NCBI RefSeq assembly: GCF_026210795.1
Contig: NC_089457.1
Span: 2,108,001 to 2,172,000, forward strand
Length of the DNA stretch: 64,000 nucleotides
Direction of reading: 5' to 3'
Source of the DNA: Rhizophagus irregularis
Lineage: Eukaryota; Glomeromycota; Glomeromycetes; Glomerales; Glomeraceae
A model generated the notes under the pieces. That model did no database searches. It was not told where the DNA came from and saw only the letters and a program-made list of their open reading frames with translations. Shown here piece by piece: positions 45,571 through 58,654 of the stretch. The number at the start of each line of letters is the position of its first letter. The stretch's first letter is position 1. The translations under genes were made by a program, and so were the position numbers.

Positions 45571-48018
45571 CATTCCTATGTCTTTATCCATAACATTTCT
45601 TCAGTCACTTCTTCAACACATTGCAAATTGATTCGCACTTTCATATGTATTGAGAGATTCTGGAAGAGAAAAATTAATCTGGATGAAATGAATACGATAA
45701 AAAAAATGAATAAAAAAAAAAATAAATAAATAAATAAAACGAATAATATTATTTGCATACTTTTGAGATCGTGGAGATTTGTAGCAATTATCATTTCATG
45801 AGGAAGAATGTTAGAGTAGTTTTCTCAAGGGATTAAATTTAGGATTTTTATCTATATATAAATATATATATATATATTCGGCTATAGTTTCTTGAATCTG
45901 TATAGACAGCAATATTATTTTGGAAATATTTTAAATGTATTTGGTGTCGTAATCCAGACTTATGATATGAAACGACTATTGTCAAAATTTGTAAAATATC
46001 AGTTATTTAAATATTATTAGTAATAATTTATTATCTATTATTATTTATAATTTACCAGAACCAGTTGTTTCGAAATGTGTCGTTGTTCTTTGTGTTCGTA
46101 AACAAATAAGGCTTTGATAACACTAATGCTCTATAATTGAATACATACAATGTTAAAATAAAACAGGGGTCGAATTATGGTCGAATTAGAAGAAGCCGAA
46201 AAAAATATTAAATATGTTGGTTTTTCAATCTTTTTATCAGTAGCCACAACAAACACTCTTAGAATCTTTTCATATTTAACCTTGACCAACTTTTTTTTTT
46301 TTGAAAAAACAAAAGAATCAATTTAAATGGATTATGAAATGTAAAAATCGCTTATTTTGAAATTTTAGTCAAGACTTTGTACAATTATCAATTTTACTAC
46401 TTATTATTGCATTTCGTTATGGTTTTTAATAATTTAAGAAAATTAAATATTCCAGTTCAAATAAAGTGACGTCTTTTATTATAATAATCAAACAATTTAA
46501 TTAATTAAGTTAACACTATTGAGATGGAGAGAGTGAAGTAGCAAACAAAAAATGGTATCAATAGAAAACGTATTAAATAATTGACGTTTACGGTCGGTCG
46601 TTCCGCTTATTTTATTATAAAAGAACTACTTGGTAAAACTATATTAAGTAGAATATCATTGCAAAAATTTATGAAACCACTTTAATCCCGTTTTTTATTA
46701 AATAAAACTCGGATTATAAATAATGAACAAATTAATTATATAAGATAATTTGTCATCGAACATATAGAAAACAAAAATATGTCAAAGGTAATCAGGTTGA
46801 TATTAAATGTATTTATATTTAGAAGCATCACATGGCGCGTAAAGTATCGAATATTGCGTCATTAAAAATACATGTTTCAAGAAAGTAAATATAAAACAGG
46901 TCCAAAAGAAAACATATCCGTTGCAAAATTAGCCTTAATTTCTGCTTTATTCTCGCATGCTCTTGTAATTTCAGGAGCCGATAATTCGTTAAGATTTTTG
47001 CATTGTCTCTATCAACAATACATGCAGAGTCAAATCAATCAACTTCCCAATTTTCAGTGCAACCATCTTTCTCTTTTTGCTAGTTCAGTGTGCGTTATAA
47101 AAAAATAAGCAAGAATGTATGTTATTAGTTAAAAATTGCTGCGGGTCGATAGACGTTTACCCATATTACGATTTTGAAGTTCCAAGAGACCTGAAACAAT
47201 ATCCTAATAACGTATATATATATCTATCTACATTTAAAAAACTATATCTTGATGACCTAAAATGTTTCCAAGTCATAAAAGACATTCGCATACAACAATT
47301 GTTTCGTAGGTAAACGTCTATCATTTGGCGTAATATTCCAAATTTTTCTTGTTCTATAAAATTTTATCACATAAGGAACCCTTTGTACATTATTTACTAT
47401 TCACTTCATAGACTTTATATATGTTAATGACTTTGCCATGTAACATTAATTAATAGAGGACAAATTCCTCGAACTTCGCCCTTAAGCTTTTTAAATTGTT
47501 ACATACTTTGCAGAAACCCGTGATTTGTTACCATGCAGTTAAGACATCGCCATCAAATCACAACGATCTATTAACCATCATGTGAAGACGTGGTATCAAA
47601 CGATCTTGTGAAATTGTCGATAACATATCTTTACGAAGTTGTAAAATGCTATTAAATAGGTGGTGAATAGGTGGTAAATAGGTGGTGAATTGATGGTTAT
47701 TGTCATCAAAATTTAGCCGAAAAAATCAATTCAAGATAATTTTTCGATGCATTAAATATCACTTGACGATGATTAATTTTTTTTATTTAATAAATTTAAC
47801 CTAATAAAATTAATAAAAAACTAATTACTAATTACATAATAGTAAAAATATCATTTTGTAAAAATTAATAAGAAAACTAGTGTGAAAACGTATTTGTTAA
47901 GAAAAATAATAATAAAACGTCATATATAGCATTTTATTGTAATATACTATTGTAACCGCCCGCATATTTTTTTATTTTTATAATTAAAATCTTAAAATAA
48001 AACACATGAAATCTATAA
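45571..48018. other. Intergenic spacer with an 11-bp tandem repeat
   Basis: No gene supported. An AT dinucleotide run lies at 45855-45880. ATAGGTGGTGA/ATAGGTGGTAA occurs three times in tandem at about 47656-47690. Short frames at 46.9 and 47.1 kb have no recognisable content. Confidence 0.45.
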
Positions 48019-49776
48019 TCACAATTGCAATCTGCTGGCAATGTTCTTGCCGTTTCTTGACGGAACTGCTATATTTTTTGTCATTTTATCCAAAGCCTTC
48101 GTTGCATCAACATCTCTAGAATTATAATTTACAACAAATGCCCTTTGAACAAACTTTTGTAAAGTCCGCAAAGAATGGTTAGCCTTTAACTCGGTCATGT
48201 TTGTTGCGCTTAACCATCTTTGCAAAATATTTAACATTAAGTTTTCATTGATGAATAAATTTATCTCATGCCCCTCCAAATGACGGATGTTTTCATTTTC
48301 TCTGTGAGTGAAAATAATTAATTGGTAAAAATCCGTAGACAAGCAACAGAAAATTCAAATAAAATGATGGTCTGCTTACTCAACTCTCTTTTTCTTAAAT
48401 ATAGTGACTGCTTCCTCAATATTATCAAGAAATTTATTGCGAAAGTCACTGAAATTCCTACTGGCCGCACGCAAACACTTGATACCTTCCGCAGAGTTAA
48501 GATCATAGTTAAAAACTTGCCGGACCAATTCTTCGAAAGCGCTCTTTTCAGGACCTCGAGCGCGAAGAAATAGGCATTTCAATTCTTCTAAAAAGTCTCG
48601 ATTGGCTTTCGTCTGAATTATGCAAGTTATTAAACAATAGCAACAAGAACTAATGACAAAATAAATGATTGTTGTATTTACTCTGTCCTCTTGCCTTAAC
48701 GCTTGTAGTATACCGGTTGCTAATGTTGCTGAATTAACGTTTGGTGTAACCAAGTTGAATGAGGTTGCAACTGGTGTTTGCATCGACAAATAAAGATTAT
48801 AAGCAAGTAGTAAGATGCTCAGGTTTGCACATAACCATGAACAGATTTGATGAATGTTTCCCATATCGCAAAATGATGCTGGAAGTGTGGATTCTGATGT
48901 TTGGAAGGTCGAACGAGCATCACTATGATCATTAGTAAAAAAAGGTGTATTCAAATGAAACACTTTTTGTGGATTCAGACGAAAAACATCATCATTAAAC
49001 TCTCTAGGACGATTAGGACCAGGTGTAGTATTATAATGTAAACGAAAGCGAGGTTCATGTATTTCATTTGATCGATATGAGTCATTATTACGAATTCTAT
49101 CAACATTTCCGGATTCATCCATCCCATCTAATAGTATATTGTTATAAATTCTATTACTATCATTTGTAATCGGTGTTAGAGGTTCACGTTCGATATCTGC
49201 ACTATTTTTATTAAACTGAACTTCATCTAAAGAATTGAAGAAGGTTAAAACAAAATTTTATGAAGGTTAAAACAAAATTTATGAGGTTATATCAAATTAT
49301 GATGAAAAGAGACCTTCTGAAAGAACATCATCATCGCTTAATTCTAAAAGTTTATTTATCGGAGTTAGTTCAGCAATGGCGGTAGCAGCTAGTTCTCTAA
49401 TGCCAACGTCTTTATTTAAAATTTCATTGATAGCAGCTGTTATACGCCTGCGTTTCATGGTAGTCTTGGAAGTTGATACCACAGTTTTGGTATTTGGTGA
49501 TACAGTTTGTCGATCAGCATCATTTGTAGATTTGTTATTGTTAACAGGATCCTTCCTTTTTTGACCTCGTCTTTTAGTTGAAGGTTTTTTATTTAGATCC
49601 GTTTCCGGTTCTTGATTTTCTTTTGGAACTAGAAAGAAAATTAAGAATATGGCATAGTTTTTTATAATAACAGTAAAAGACGAAAAGTTACTTGAAGGAT
49701 CGCTGATTTTGTCTTCGTCAATAGGGATAACATTTTGTTTTTTCTTTTGACCTCGGGTAGTTTTTTTAGGAGGCAT
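48019..49776 (-). CDS. Two-TM protein of unknown family with basic N-terminus
   Basis: Four-exon model in phase throughout: 49692-49776, 49314-49628, 48380-49226, 48019-48301, 509 residues. The first 130 residues are basic and Ser/Thr/Lys-rich (MPPKKTTRGQKKKQ, TKRRGQKRK), like a nuclear or ribosome-associated tail, followed by a helical part (INEILNKDVGIRELAATAIAEL). Then comes a disordered Asn/Arg-rich linker and two hydrophobic helices (ICSWLCANLSILLLAYNLYL; TTIIYFVISSCCYCLITCII). A helical C-terminal domain of about 180 residues follows (FLEELKCLFLRARGPEKSAF to SRLQL). Exons 2 and 3 are joined by a weak GTCTCT donor; if that intron is wrong, this is two genes (49297-49776 and 48019 to about 49226). 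No family recognised. Confidence 0.6.
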
Positions 49777-49840
49777 GATAATGCTGAAACGACTTTAAAC
49801 TTTGAGTTGTGCGTAAGAAAAAAATATTAAAAATTATAAA

Positions 49841-49899
49841 ATTGTAAGAAAAAAAGGAGATTGTTTGTAAGGGAAAATTGTAAGAAAAAAAGGAGATTG
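49841..49899. repeat. 23-bp direct repeat, two copies
   Basis: ATTGTAAGAAAAAAAGGAGA plus TTG occurs exactly at 49841-49863 and 49877-49899, just upstream of the preceding gene's start. Confidence 0.8.
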
Positions 49900-50379
49900 A
49901 TTGTAATACAATAAATAGAACAATTAAATTTTATAAATAGACTAAACTTTTATAGACTCCAATAGCATATGTAACAAACCAATTTCTAATAATAATTAGA
50001 ATAATCAGAATAAAACAATTATTCGAATTGTTCAATAATAATATTACGTTGTATTATTTTGATATTTTTTCTTAACACGTAATGATTAGCATAATAGTTT
50101 ACTATAAATAGCATAAATAGCGACAATAGATTTTAACGAATTGTTTTTGTGATATATGTATTACGTTATTATTAAAGAATCCCTTAAAAGAAATAGATGA
50201 AAAATTCTAAAAATATTTTTGATAAATTGATAATGTTACCTTTGAAACAGAAAGGTTTTAATTTTTTTTTTTTAATCGAAAAAATATATTAATTCGAAAT
50301 ATATTATTATTTTTTTTCTTTAATGAAAATATATATATTTTTTTATTCGAATTTTTTTTAATCGAAAGTTAACTTTTAT

Positions 50380-50585
50380 ATTATAATGTAAATTTCAATT
50401 AAAAGTTAAATTTTGTAGTGTAAATTTTAAACAAAAAGTTTAATTTTAGTGTAAATTTAAACAGAAAGTTAAATTTTAACTACGTTTAGTAAAAAGAAAG
50501 TTTAATTTTAAATTACGCGTTTAGTGTGAAATTTAAACAGAAGTTAAATTTTAAATTTTAAATTTAATAGATAGTTAAATTTTTT
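50380..50585. repeat. Diverged ~45-bp tandem repeat
   Basis: AAAGTTAAATTTT(A/G), TAGTGTAAATTTAAACAGAA and similar phrases recur four to five times. 49777-50830 otherwise holds no gene. Confidence 0.6.
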
Positions 50586-50832
50586 AAACTTTGAATTACT
50601 TTTTAGTCTTTCTAGTGATAACTTTATCGAAAGTTAAATTCTTTTCAAAAACTGATAATTTTTATCTTTTAACGTGGTTATGTTTCACTTTGAAAAAATG
50701 TTCCGAAGTCGTTATGTTTCTAACATTAGTCAACGCAGTTATATTAGACAATGATATAGCGCGTTCAATATAGCTTCGACGTTAAACAGAATAAATGGTA
50801 AATATCGATATTTGTCGTTATGATATATACAC

Positions 50833-53800
50833 TTGTTCCAACAATATTTGATTCTTCTAGATAACACGGCTACCGATAGTAATGATCATGATATTATAGA
50901 TATTTATGATGAAAACGAAGAAATGATGCCAACCATTGATACAGAAAGTGCAGAAAGTGAAGAAGTGAGCGAAGATAATATAGCGTTCGAAAGTGAATAT
51001 GAAAGGATGATGGAGGAGTTTAATGAGGGCGACGAATATGAAGGTGATAGAGGAGGTAATGAAAATGAAAGTGATGAAGAAACAAGCGAAGAAGCATCAG
51101 ACGAGGAAATCATTGATCAACCTCTCAATAATGAACAACTGCCACATTTCACACAGTCAAATGAATTCAATCCATATTTCAACAATATCACTGAATCCCT
51201 GTTTTTTTGTTGGATGTAAAAACATCATATATGTAAGTTGTATCATTTCAAGCTTATAAACGAAAATACAATTATAACTTACAGCAATTCTTCACTAGCT
51301 ACTCAAGCATATGACGAACTAGTTGATATTATCCGTCATCCACAGTTCAAAAAAGATGACGTTGTGCTAAATAGCTGACGATTTAGGAAATATAGACGGA
51401 GGTTACCTTTACTCCCAATACGATCTCGGAAAATTAATATTTCTAACAAGAAAATGCCATCAACGTCTAAAGACACTGGAAAAGCGTATTACTTGTCTGT
51501 CACGGATATCATTCATCATATTTTGAATAATCCTTCAATATCAGATAATATGTACTTTGGACCGGGCCAGAAAGTCACCAAGAGTAAAGAATTTTAGCAC
51601 GGTAATATTTGGAAGGAATCGCCAAAGTTTGGTCAAGCGTCTATCACAATCGCTCAAAATATTTATTACTCGGGAGATTTTGTAATATACAGAGAATCTA
51701 AGGAAGCAAAAAGACTTGGTCGTATATTAGCTATTATACAACAAGATGGCCAGTTAAAGATTAAAATCCAACGAATTTTAATATTTGAAGATTTACCAGG
51801 AAATCTACAAAGCAATAATCGAAAACAAAGATCCCAAGAAGGCGAACTTTGGTTTATGGACCGAGAGATGGATGATGCAATCATGAACGTCGAATCACAA
51901 GCAATAGTCAATCGGTTAAACATTTCTATTCTTTATGATAATGTTGCAAATGATCCTCATTCGTATAAAATTAGGGAAATTCTCTACAAACATAACGGTC
52001 ACTGGAAGATAAGGCATGTCAAGTATTCATATCAACATCCTTCGGAATTCGTGACATTGGAAGAACCAAGAACATCTCTTCCGATCTACAAGTTATTTAT
52101 CGATTTGTACTATGACGACTTTGGGACATTCCGCAACATCTATCATTCGTTAGGCGGCGTTTACATTCAAATAGGCAATATGCCGCTTACCGAAAGACAT
52201 CATCTCAAAAACCATTTCATGCTAGGATTCGTTCCTTTTGGTGGTTCCTTCGATGAATTTATCAAACCATTCGTTACAGAAATGAAGGTGTTAGAGAAAG
52301 GAAAAATTATGGACATTCGAGGAAATGAATGCATCGTTATTGCAAGTCTTGGTGTTACCACTGCCGATTTGCCATAAGGGAATGATATGGCCGGAGTCAA
52401 ACGTTATGGCGCTAATAAGGGATGTCGGACTTGTAATATGACCAAAGATTCTCTGACATCCAATAACTTTGATTTTCTGTTAGGTTCCCGTTATCATCAC
52501 CAGTCTGATAAGCAATTTGAGGAAATATATGCGGCACAAACTATTACAGAACGTAAAGCAATCGCGGCCGAATACGGATTACGGTTAAATCCATCAATAC
52601 TCGATCAATTGAAGAGGGAAAGACATCTACAGTCTCCCCAAGACGCATATCATCTTACGGCCGGAAAAGTGCTGAGATTTCTCAAGATTACAATCGAAGC
52701 ACTTTCATCAGAAGGAAAATCAAAATTTATTACGGTTTGGAAGTCCTTTGAATATCCAAAGACTTGGCGAAAATTGCCAAACCCGATATCACATATTGAC
52801 AGTTTCATGATGTCGGACTGTTTACAACTGACCATGATGTTTCCTTTTATTCTTAATAGATTTTTGAAAAATACACATTTTAAGAACTTGGAACTTGAGT
52901 TATTTCAACGTCGAACGGGAGTTACTCGAAGTGATCATGCTATAAAACTATGGTTGAAATGTTGGATAGTAATGGCAAAAACGACGGCAATGGTGTTTAA
53001 AGATTCCTTTACAGCGGAAGAATATAGTGAATTGTGCGAATGCTTATGTAATGAACGAATTCTTTTATCACAGGTATTATTATTAATTCTAGTATAACGC
53101 GCTATTGTACAGTGTAATAAATGATAGCAAAATAGAAAAAGATAATTGGAGGAACCAACAAATCGAAATACAATGAAAAGAAAAAATTACTCATAATTCT
53201 ATTCAATATAATTTATTTATTACATTTATTGTCATATTGCGCAATTAATCCTAATTATTTCATTCGTTTACAAATAGGCATTCAAAGATTTTGAGAATTT
53301 ACTGAATCTACACACCAGCTTTCATCTGCTATTACATGCAAAAAATTATGCGACGTTATTAAACACAAGTGTCGGAACAAAAGAGATGGTTCACCGACTA
53401 TTCAAGAACATTGTACCCTGAACGAATCTAAAAAATGTGAGTTTGGATTTATTAAAGAATTACACCACATTGTTTGCAATACGGCATTTATTAGACAGTG
53501 GCATAGATTTGAGGTTATTTACACCGAACAGCGGATTTATGAATCTACCAAAACATCTGCGACGCTTGATGAGCAACTGGTTCATTATTACAAAAGATAA
53601 TATCGATATTAATGATGATGCGAGCGAAGGTATAGTATAATATTATCCTATAATTGTTAAAAATGAATATTTTATTAACTAGTAATGGTACTTAAAGTCT
53701 ATTCACCAGACGAACGAATTTCTAATATATTGTTAAAGAAGCGCATTTTCCGAAGAAACGTTGTGATATCGCCATTGTTGAATATTCATGCAGAACTGAA

Positions 53801-54250
53801 ACTAGCTTATGAAGACCTTGGAGACGATTCTGTGATACTTGACATCACGCCATCATTCTTCGAATTTGCGAGTTTTATCTTTGAAAATGAAAGAGATAAT
53901 ACTATTCTGCGCCGTTTACATATCGGGGATGTTGTATCGATCAATTTCGGAAATGGAAACAATTTTGCGATTATAAGAGCGATATTTTGTCATCAAAAGA
54001 ACGACCTTTGATTTGCATTTGTTATCGTTGATTGGTTTGAGGAATTAAATCGAACAAGGCTAGGTTGTCCAATGTATCGGTTACAAACGACACATACTAA
54101 TCAGCAAAGAGTTTTTTCTATTAGTTTAGTAAATGCGATTAATGTAGTGCATTTCGTTCATTGTTGTAAAGACGAAGAATGCATCGAAGGCGATCATGAT
54201 TCAAGTAATGATTTGTATATGCAAAACTTGTATTTTTTCAAGGCCGTTTA
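50833..54250 (+). pseudogene. Degraded Plavaka/KDZ-like DNA transposon gene
   Basis: A long coding region with several stops and introns. It starts with an acidic N-terminal part (EESEEVSEDNIAF-type, 50863-51180). The core holds LFIDLYYDDFGTFRNIYHSL, GGVYIQIGNMPLTERHH, HFMLGFVPFGGSFDEFIKPF and GCRTCNMTKDSLTSNNFDFL, phrases typical of Plavaka-like transposases abundant in AM fungi; the DD in YYDDFGT is likely catalytic. The 3' part (53437-54250) ends near LYMQNLYFFKAV, as in related copies. Disruptions include stops at about 51380 and 51596, an in-frame TAA at 52375 where GND follows directly, and a TGA at 54009. An intron likely spans about 53073-53278. It would have catalysed cut-and-paste movement; it is now inactive as read. 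Confidence 0.8.
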
Positions 54251-54399
54251 ATGTTTATTATTTGTGGTCTGGCGATGTTATAATTATTGTTCATAGAACA
54301 ATTTCATTTTATTCATGATTTAGAACACGTACAATTGGATTTAGAATAGAACACTTTACGATTTATTTGCGACATCGAAAATAAAAATTAATTTTATCT

Positions 54400-54650
54400 T
54401 TAATGTACATTTAATGTAACTTTAATACATATTAAATACAATTTTATGATATGTTAAATATAACTTCTATATAAATTAAATGCAATATTACGATACGTTA
54501 AATATAACTTTTATATAAACTAAATGCAACTTCACGATATGTTAAATATAAATTAAATATAACTTTTATATACATTAAATACAATTTTATTATACATCAA
54601 ATACAACTTTAATATATTTCTAATATACATTGAATATAACGTGGACTAAG
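54400..54650. repeat. Tandem TTAAATATAACTTTTATATA-type repeat
   Basis: Phrases such as ATGTTAAATATAACTT and ACATTAAATACAATTTTAT repeat every ~19-38 bp about eight times, directly after the Plavaka-like remnant. Confidence 0.6.
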
Positions 54651-56857
54651 CTCGATACGATTTTTGTACGACCCGGTTATATCAGGTGACGATCTCCTTA
54701 ATATGCGTCAACCTTATACATACGATCCGCGAAAACTTATAATCAAGATTTGGTCACGATATGGTATTAAATCTTTACGATAAGTTCTATGATAAAGTTT
54801 TGATATAGTTACGATATGGTTTCGATTTTAAAAGTTTCTGCAAAGTAATATTTCGATCATTGATGGAGGCGCGGTATGTTCTTGATTTCATCGTTTTTTA
54901 CGTGAAGTCACATTATGGTTTTTTATCTTGATTAAGTTCGTACATTAGAACATATTGTTTGATTGGAGATAAAAAAGTAATATTATTTATATATTATTTT
55001 ATAGCATTTTTTTGTAATTAAAAAAAAAAGTGACCTACCTAACTCATAATCAATTATAATCATCAATTATAATCATCACTTCTAATCATCACCGTGATCT
55101 AGATCAAAATGGACAAAAAGTATTTGTTGCGTTAGTTAGTAATCTAAGTAGAATATTAAAAAGTACGTGCAAGGCGTAAGGTTCTGATCAAATTTCAAAA
55201 AAGGGTCTTTTAGTTGAAAGTATAATTAAAGCAAGTTTTACGCAAAAAAAAAAGATTTATTAGACACAACCGGGGTTTTATGAACATTGGCTGGCATTAC
55301 AAAATTTAAGGCCCTGAAAAAAATACGTGCAGTTTTAAATTAGTAACTAAAGATAAGATAATCTCTAGAATAACGGAAGAATCTTCGATAAAGCAACAAT
55401 GGAGGGAGTACGATAGTTAAAATTAAATAATTAGATTTGTTTTTATAGATAGTTAGATTAGATTATATAGTTTTTTTTTTAGGATTAGATTGGGGTTAGT
55501 TATAGAGAATATTATAATATGTTTTATTTTATTTTCTAGGTGTTTTAAAATTATGTAATCGATTTAATTATCGTTCTTAATTAATAAACGTGTTACTAAT
55601 TTTTTTTTTTAAAATAAGGAAATTACAAAATTACAACAATAAATGCACTTTGCAATAGAAAGGAATAAAATTACCTCAAAAAATTAAATTTATATTTATA
55701 TTCCAAAATGTTCCAAATATTATAATTTGTTCAGAAATAATATTAACTCATTTTTTATTTTTCGTCCCTGCAAAGAGCTCAAATGATCGGCAAGTGCATT
55801 GTTACTTTTTCCTTTTTTGCTTCTGTAATGCATATGCGCCCAATCACATAAGGATATTTTTCTAAAATGTGCGCTGCGCACAAGTGAAGATACGAATCAT
55901 GTGATCAACCTATGAGTTGAAGAGCACCCTGCGGTATCACCCCCTGTACCTTTCACGTTTCCATTTTATTTATTGAGACGGCCAGCCCGCCTGTATCGCA
56001 GAAAAATTTCGGAATGCTCTTGGATAATTTATGAGTTGAACTATTTATAAGTGTTTAGTTAGGGACAATTGGCAAATTTTTGCCAGGGATTACACTTTGA
56101 ATCCAAAAAATGGTGTCACGTGATATTAGCTAAATCATGTGTTCGTTATTTTTTTCAATTTGCCGGCAACCCGACAAGTCGGCATGAAAATTTGCAAAGT
56201 GTCCTGTACATGAAATCAGCTGTCCACGTGATCAGCTTATTCCGTTCCATGCTAATTTCACGATCATTTGAAACAAAAATATTGAGTTTTATAGTTTTAT
56301 AATGAGCCTGTTCATATATGATAGTTGTATTTTCAGTCATTTGATTGATTACATAAAAGACTTTTTAGTCTAATTTTTTTTAGATTTCTTGAGTCGACTG
56401 ACAGTTTCACGTATTATCACACAGCCTTATTATAAATATTTATTTTAGGTGTTTGTAATTTTCATTGTAAAATTCCACTATATATTAAATCAACTAAATT
56501 ACTTATATTCATAATAATTCTAAGGCAGTATCGTTGAAATTAAGAATAAGAAAGAAAGAAAAAGTTTATCTTTTATTAATATACGGTTTTATAGGACAGG
56601 TTGTACCAATATTTAGCACATCATGCTTATTATTTAATGATTGAATTTGTTATAATTACGTATGAAAGTATAAAAAGCTTAATAATATGATCATTCCGGT
56701 CCGTATATTAATATTATTATTGCACAGGTATCGTGCTTGATAAATGGAACGCACGTGCAATAACATATATTTCTATCTGTTATTTATACAATTAATAATA
56801 TAATGCACGCACAATAATTAATACATTACTATGGTTGTTAGCAAAAGTAATACATCA
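54651..56857. other. Intergenic spacer
   Basis: No gene seen. A perfect 7-bp-arm palindrome, TGTGCGCTGCGCACA, is at about 55867-55881, and 55830-56230 is somewhat GC-richer with several CACGTGA/TCACGTGAT motifs. It may be a relic element. Confidence 0.4.
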
Positions 56858-57147
56858 CGGCGGATTTATGAAATACCCTAAATTTGTCCGTCATGTCAAA
56901 TTAAATAAATATTTGACAGTCTTTTAGTCACCAAATTTCCCAAATTTATTAGTGAACAGTCAAAAATGAGCCCTAAAAAATTTTTTTGTACTCTAAATCT
57001 TGCGTCTAACCAATTTTTCCGTTACCTAACCAATTTTTCCAGTGTTAAAGGTGCGTCATATTTGACATTTTTTAGGAATGTTTCTATAAGTCAATTTTAA
57101 TTCCCGAGGGCGCAGCAGGGTTTTTGCCAAATTTCATAAATCCGCCG
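56858..57147. mobile_element. 290-bp MITE-like element with perfect 17-bp inverted ends
   Basis: CGGCGGATTTATGAAAT at 56858-56874 is inverted at 57131-57147. A duplicated CTAACCAATTTTTCC phrase lies inside (about 57007 and 57025), and there is a TTTGACA phrase near each end. No ORF. No clear target duplication. Confidence 0.65.
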
Positions 57148-58652
57148 CAATGATTAGCATTTTGAGCTTTACCTCCCTTAATCCTAAATATGTCACAATT
57201 GCTGTGTAATCTCTTTACTTCTCTCACTTTCAATAAACTTTTTATTTAAACTTTTTTAATTAATAAATAAACATTAAAAAAGTAAAATGATATTATAATT
57301 ATTGTATGATGTGATATACTTAACATAGAATAAAATGGTAGCAACAATATTAAGTAAATAAAATATTGTCGCAAAAGAAGGATTATAAAACTATTTGCAT
57401 ATAAAGCGTAAGAAATTTTTAAAAACAGCAATTTCAGTCTTTAGTACAATAAATACATTGTCTATGAATAAGTTGTGTTTTCACTTAGAATAAATTTTAA
57501 CAAATAGTATATTATGTCTATAGGAGTGAGTATAAGTGAGATTGTAAAGTTAAATATAGTGAATATGGTGTTGACAATAAATAATATTGAAAATGTTTTA
57601 AATATTAATAGATATATTGATAAATTATGCTGTTAATTTGCTTTATAAAATGTTCAACATTCTTATAATAAAAGAAATGAAATTATTAAATATAATTACA
57701 ACACAATTTATCCTGATAATGCCGATTTTTAAGGTAAAGAATTTTAATTAAAGGTTATATAATATTGTAATTAATTGATATAAGTACATTATAATTGTAA
57801 AAAGACTTTAACTGTTAAGAAAGGTCAAAAAGGCCAAGAAACAATTAACAACATGAACCAATCATATTTAAAAGAAGAGAGGTCTTGGTTATGGGTGCTC
57901 GAATTATAATTTCGGCCAATGAGTCACGTGAACGTGAATTTGCGTCAACGGAAATTCCAACGCTCCTAAAGCAACCTTGACTCTTGAAGCAGTTGTAGGA
58001 AAAAGTTGTTCAGAAAGATGTATTCGTCTCTCTTAATCTTATCCATTGCGATATATTTTTTCGGTTTCTTTTTCCTCTTTTTCCTAAACAAAGTTAGTTA
58101 GTTCCACACCTTGTTAGGTCTTCCTTCGTTAAGCAGGCTGAGCCCATATACTTAAATAAATAACATAATTTATTTCTCGTGTGATTGGCATGTTTCAGCA
58201 AATCACAGTTTATTTTTACCTTTATTTTTATAATGTACAATGAGGCATAGATATAATAATACATAGTTACTAATAAATTCTAATATAACATTTCGTTAGC
58301 TCGCTACGCCAATTAACGACCTGTTATTAATTCAATTAAATAAACAGAAAGCAGAAAAATATTTTTTTTCTTAAATATTGACGTGTTGTATAATTTTTCA
58401 GAATAAAGTACATTGCCAAATATAACTCTTACGCTTCTTTTCTAATATAATATTTCTAGCATGAATAATATAAAATATTAATACAATTAAATTACCTATA
58501 ACCATAGCGAGATTAGTCTTTTAAAATAGAAAAATCTTTTAGCAGTTTAACCTATGGATTTATAAATATAAAAAAAGCTTAATGAATTAACTATAAAAAT
58601 CTTTAAATACTCAAATAGTCATAAAAAAATAGTTTTATAATGATGATGAATG
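57148..58652. other. Intergenic spacer
   Basis: AT-rich; nothing with coding character on either strand. Confidence 0.5.
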
Positions 58653-58654
58653 TA

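Noticed and set aside
46872-47313. Two short plus-strand frames at 46.9 and 47.1 kb
   Set aside because: No start context, family or splice support; composition like the surrounding spacer.
54651-54850. A TTTCTGCAAAG phrase near 54838 resembling the end of the 19.4 kb element
   Set aside because: No matching inverted partner was found within about 600 bp, so a related element is not supported.
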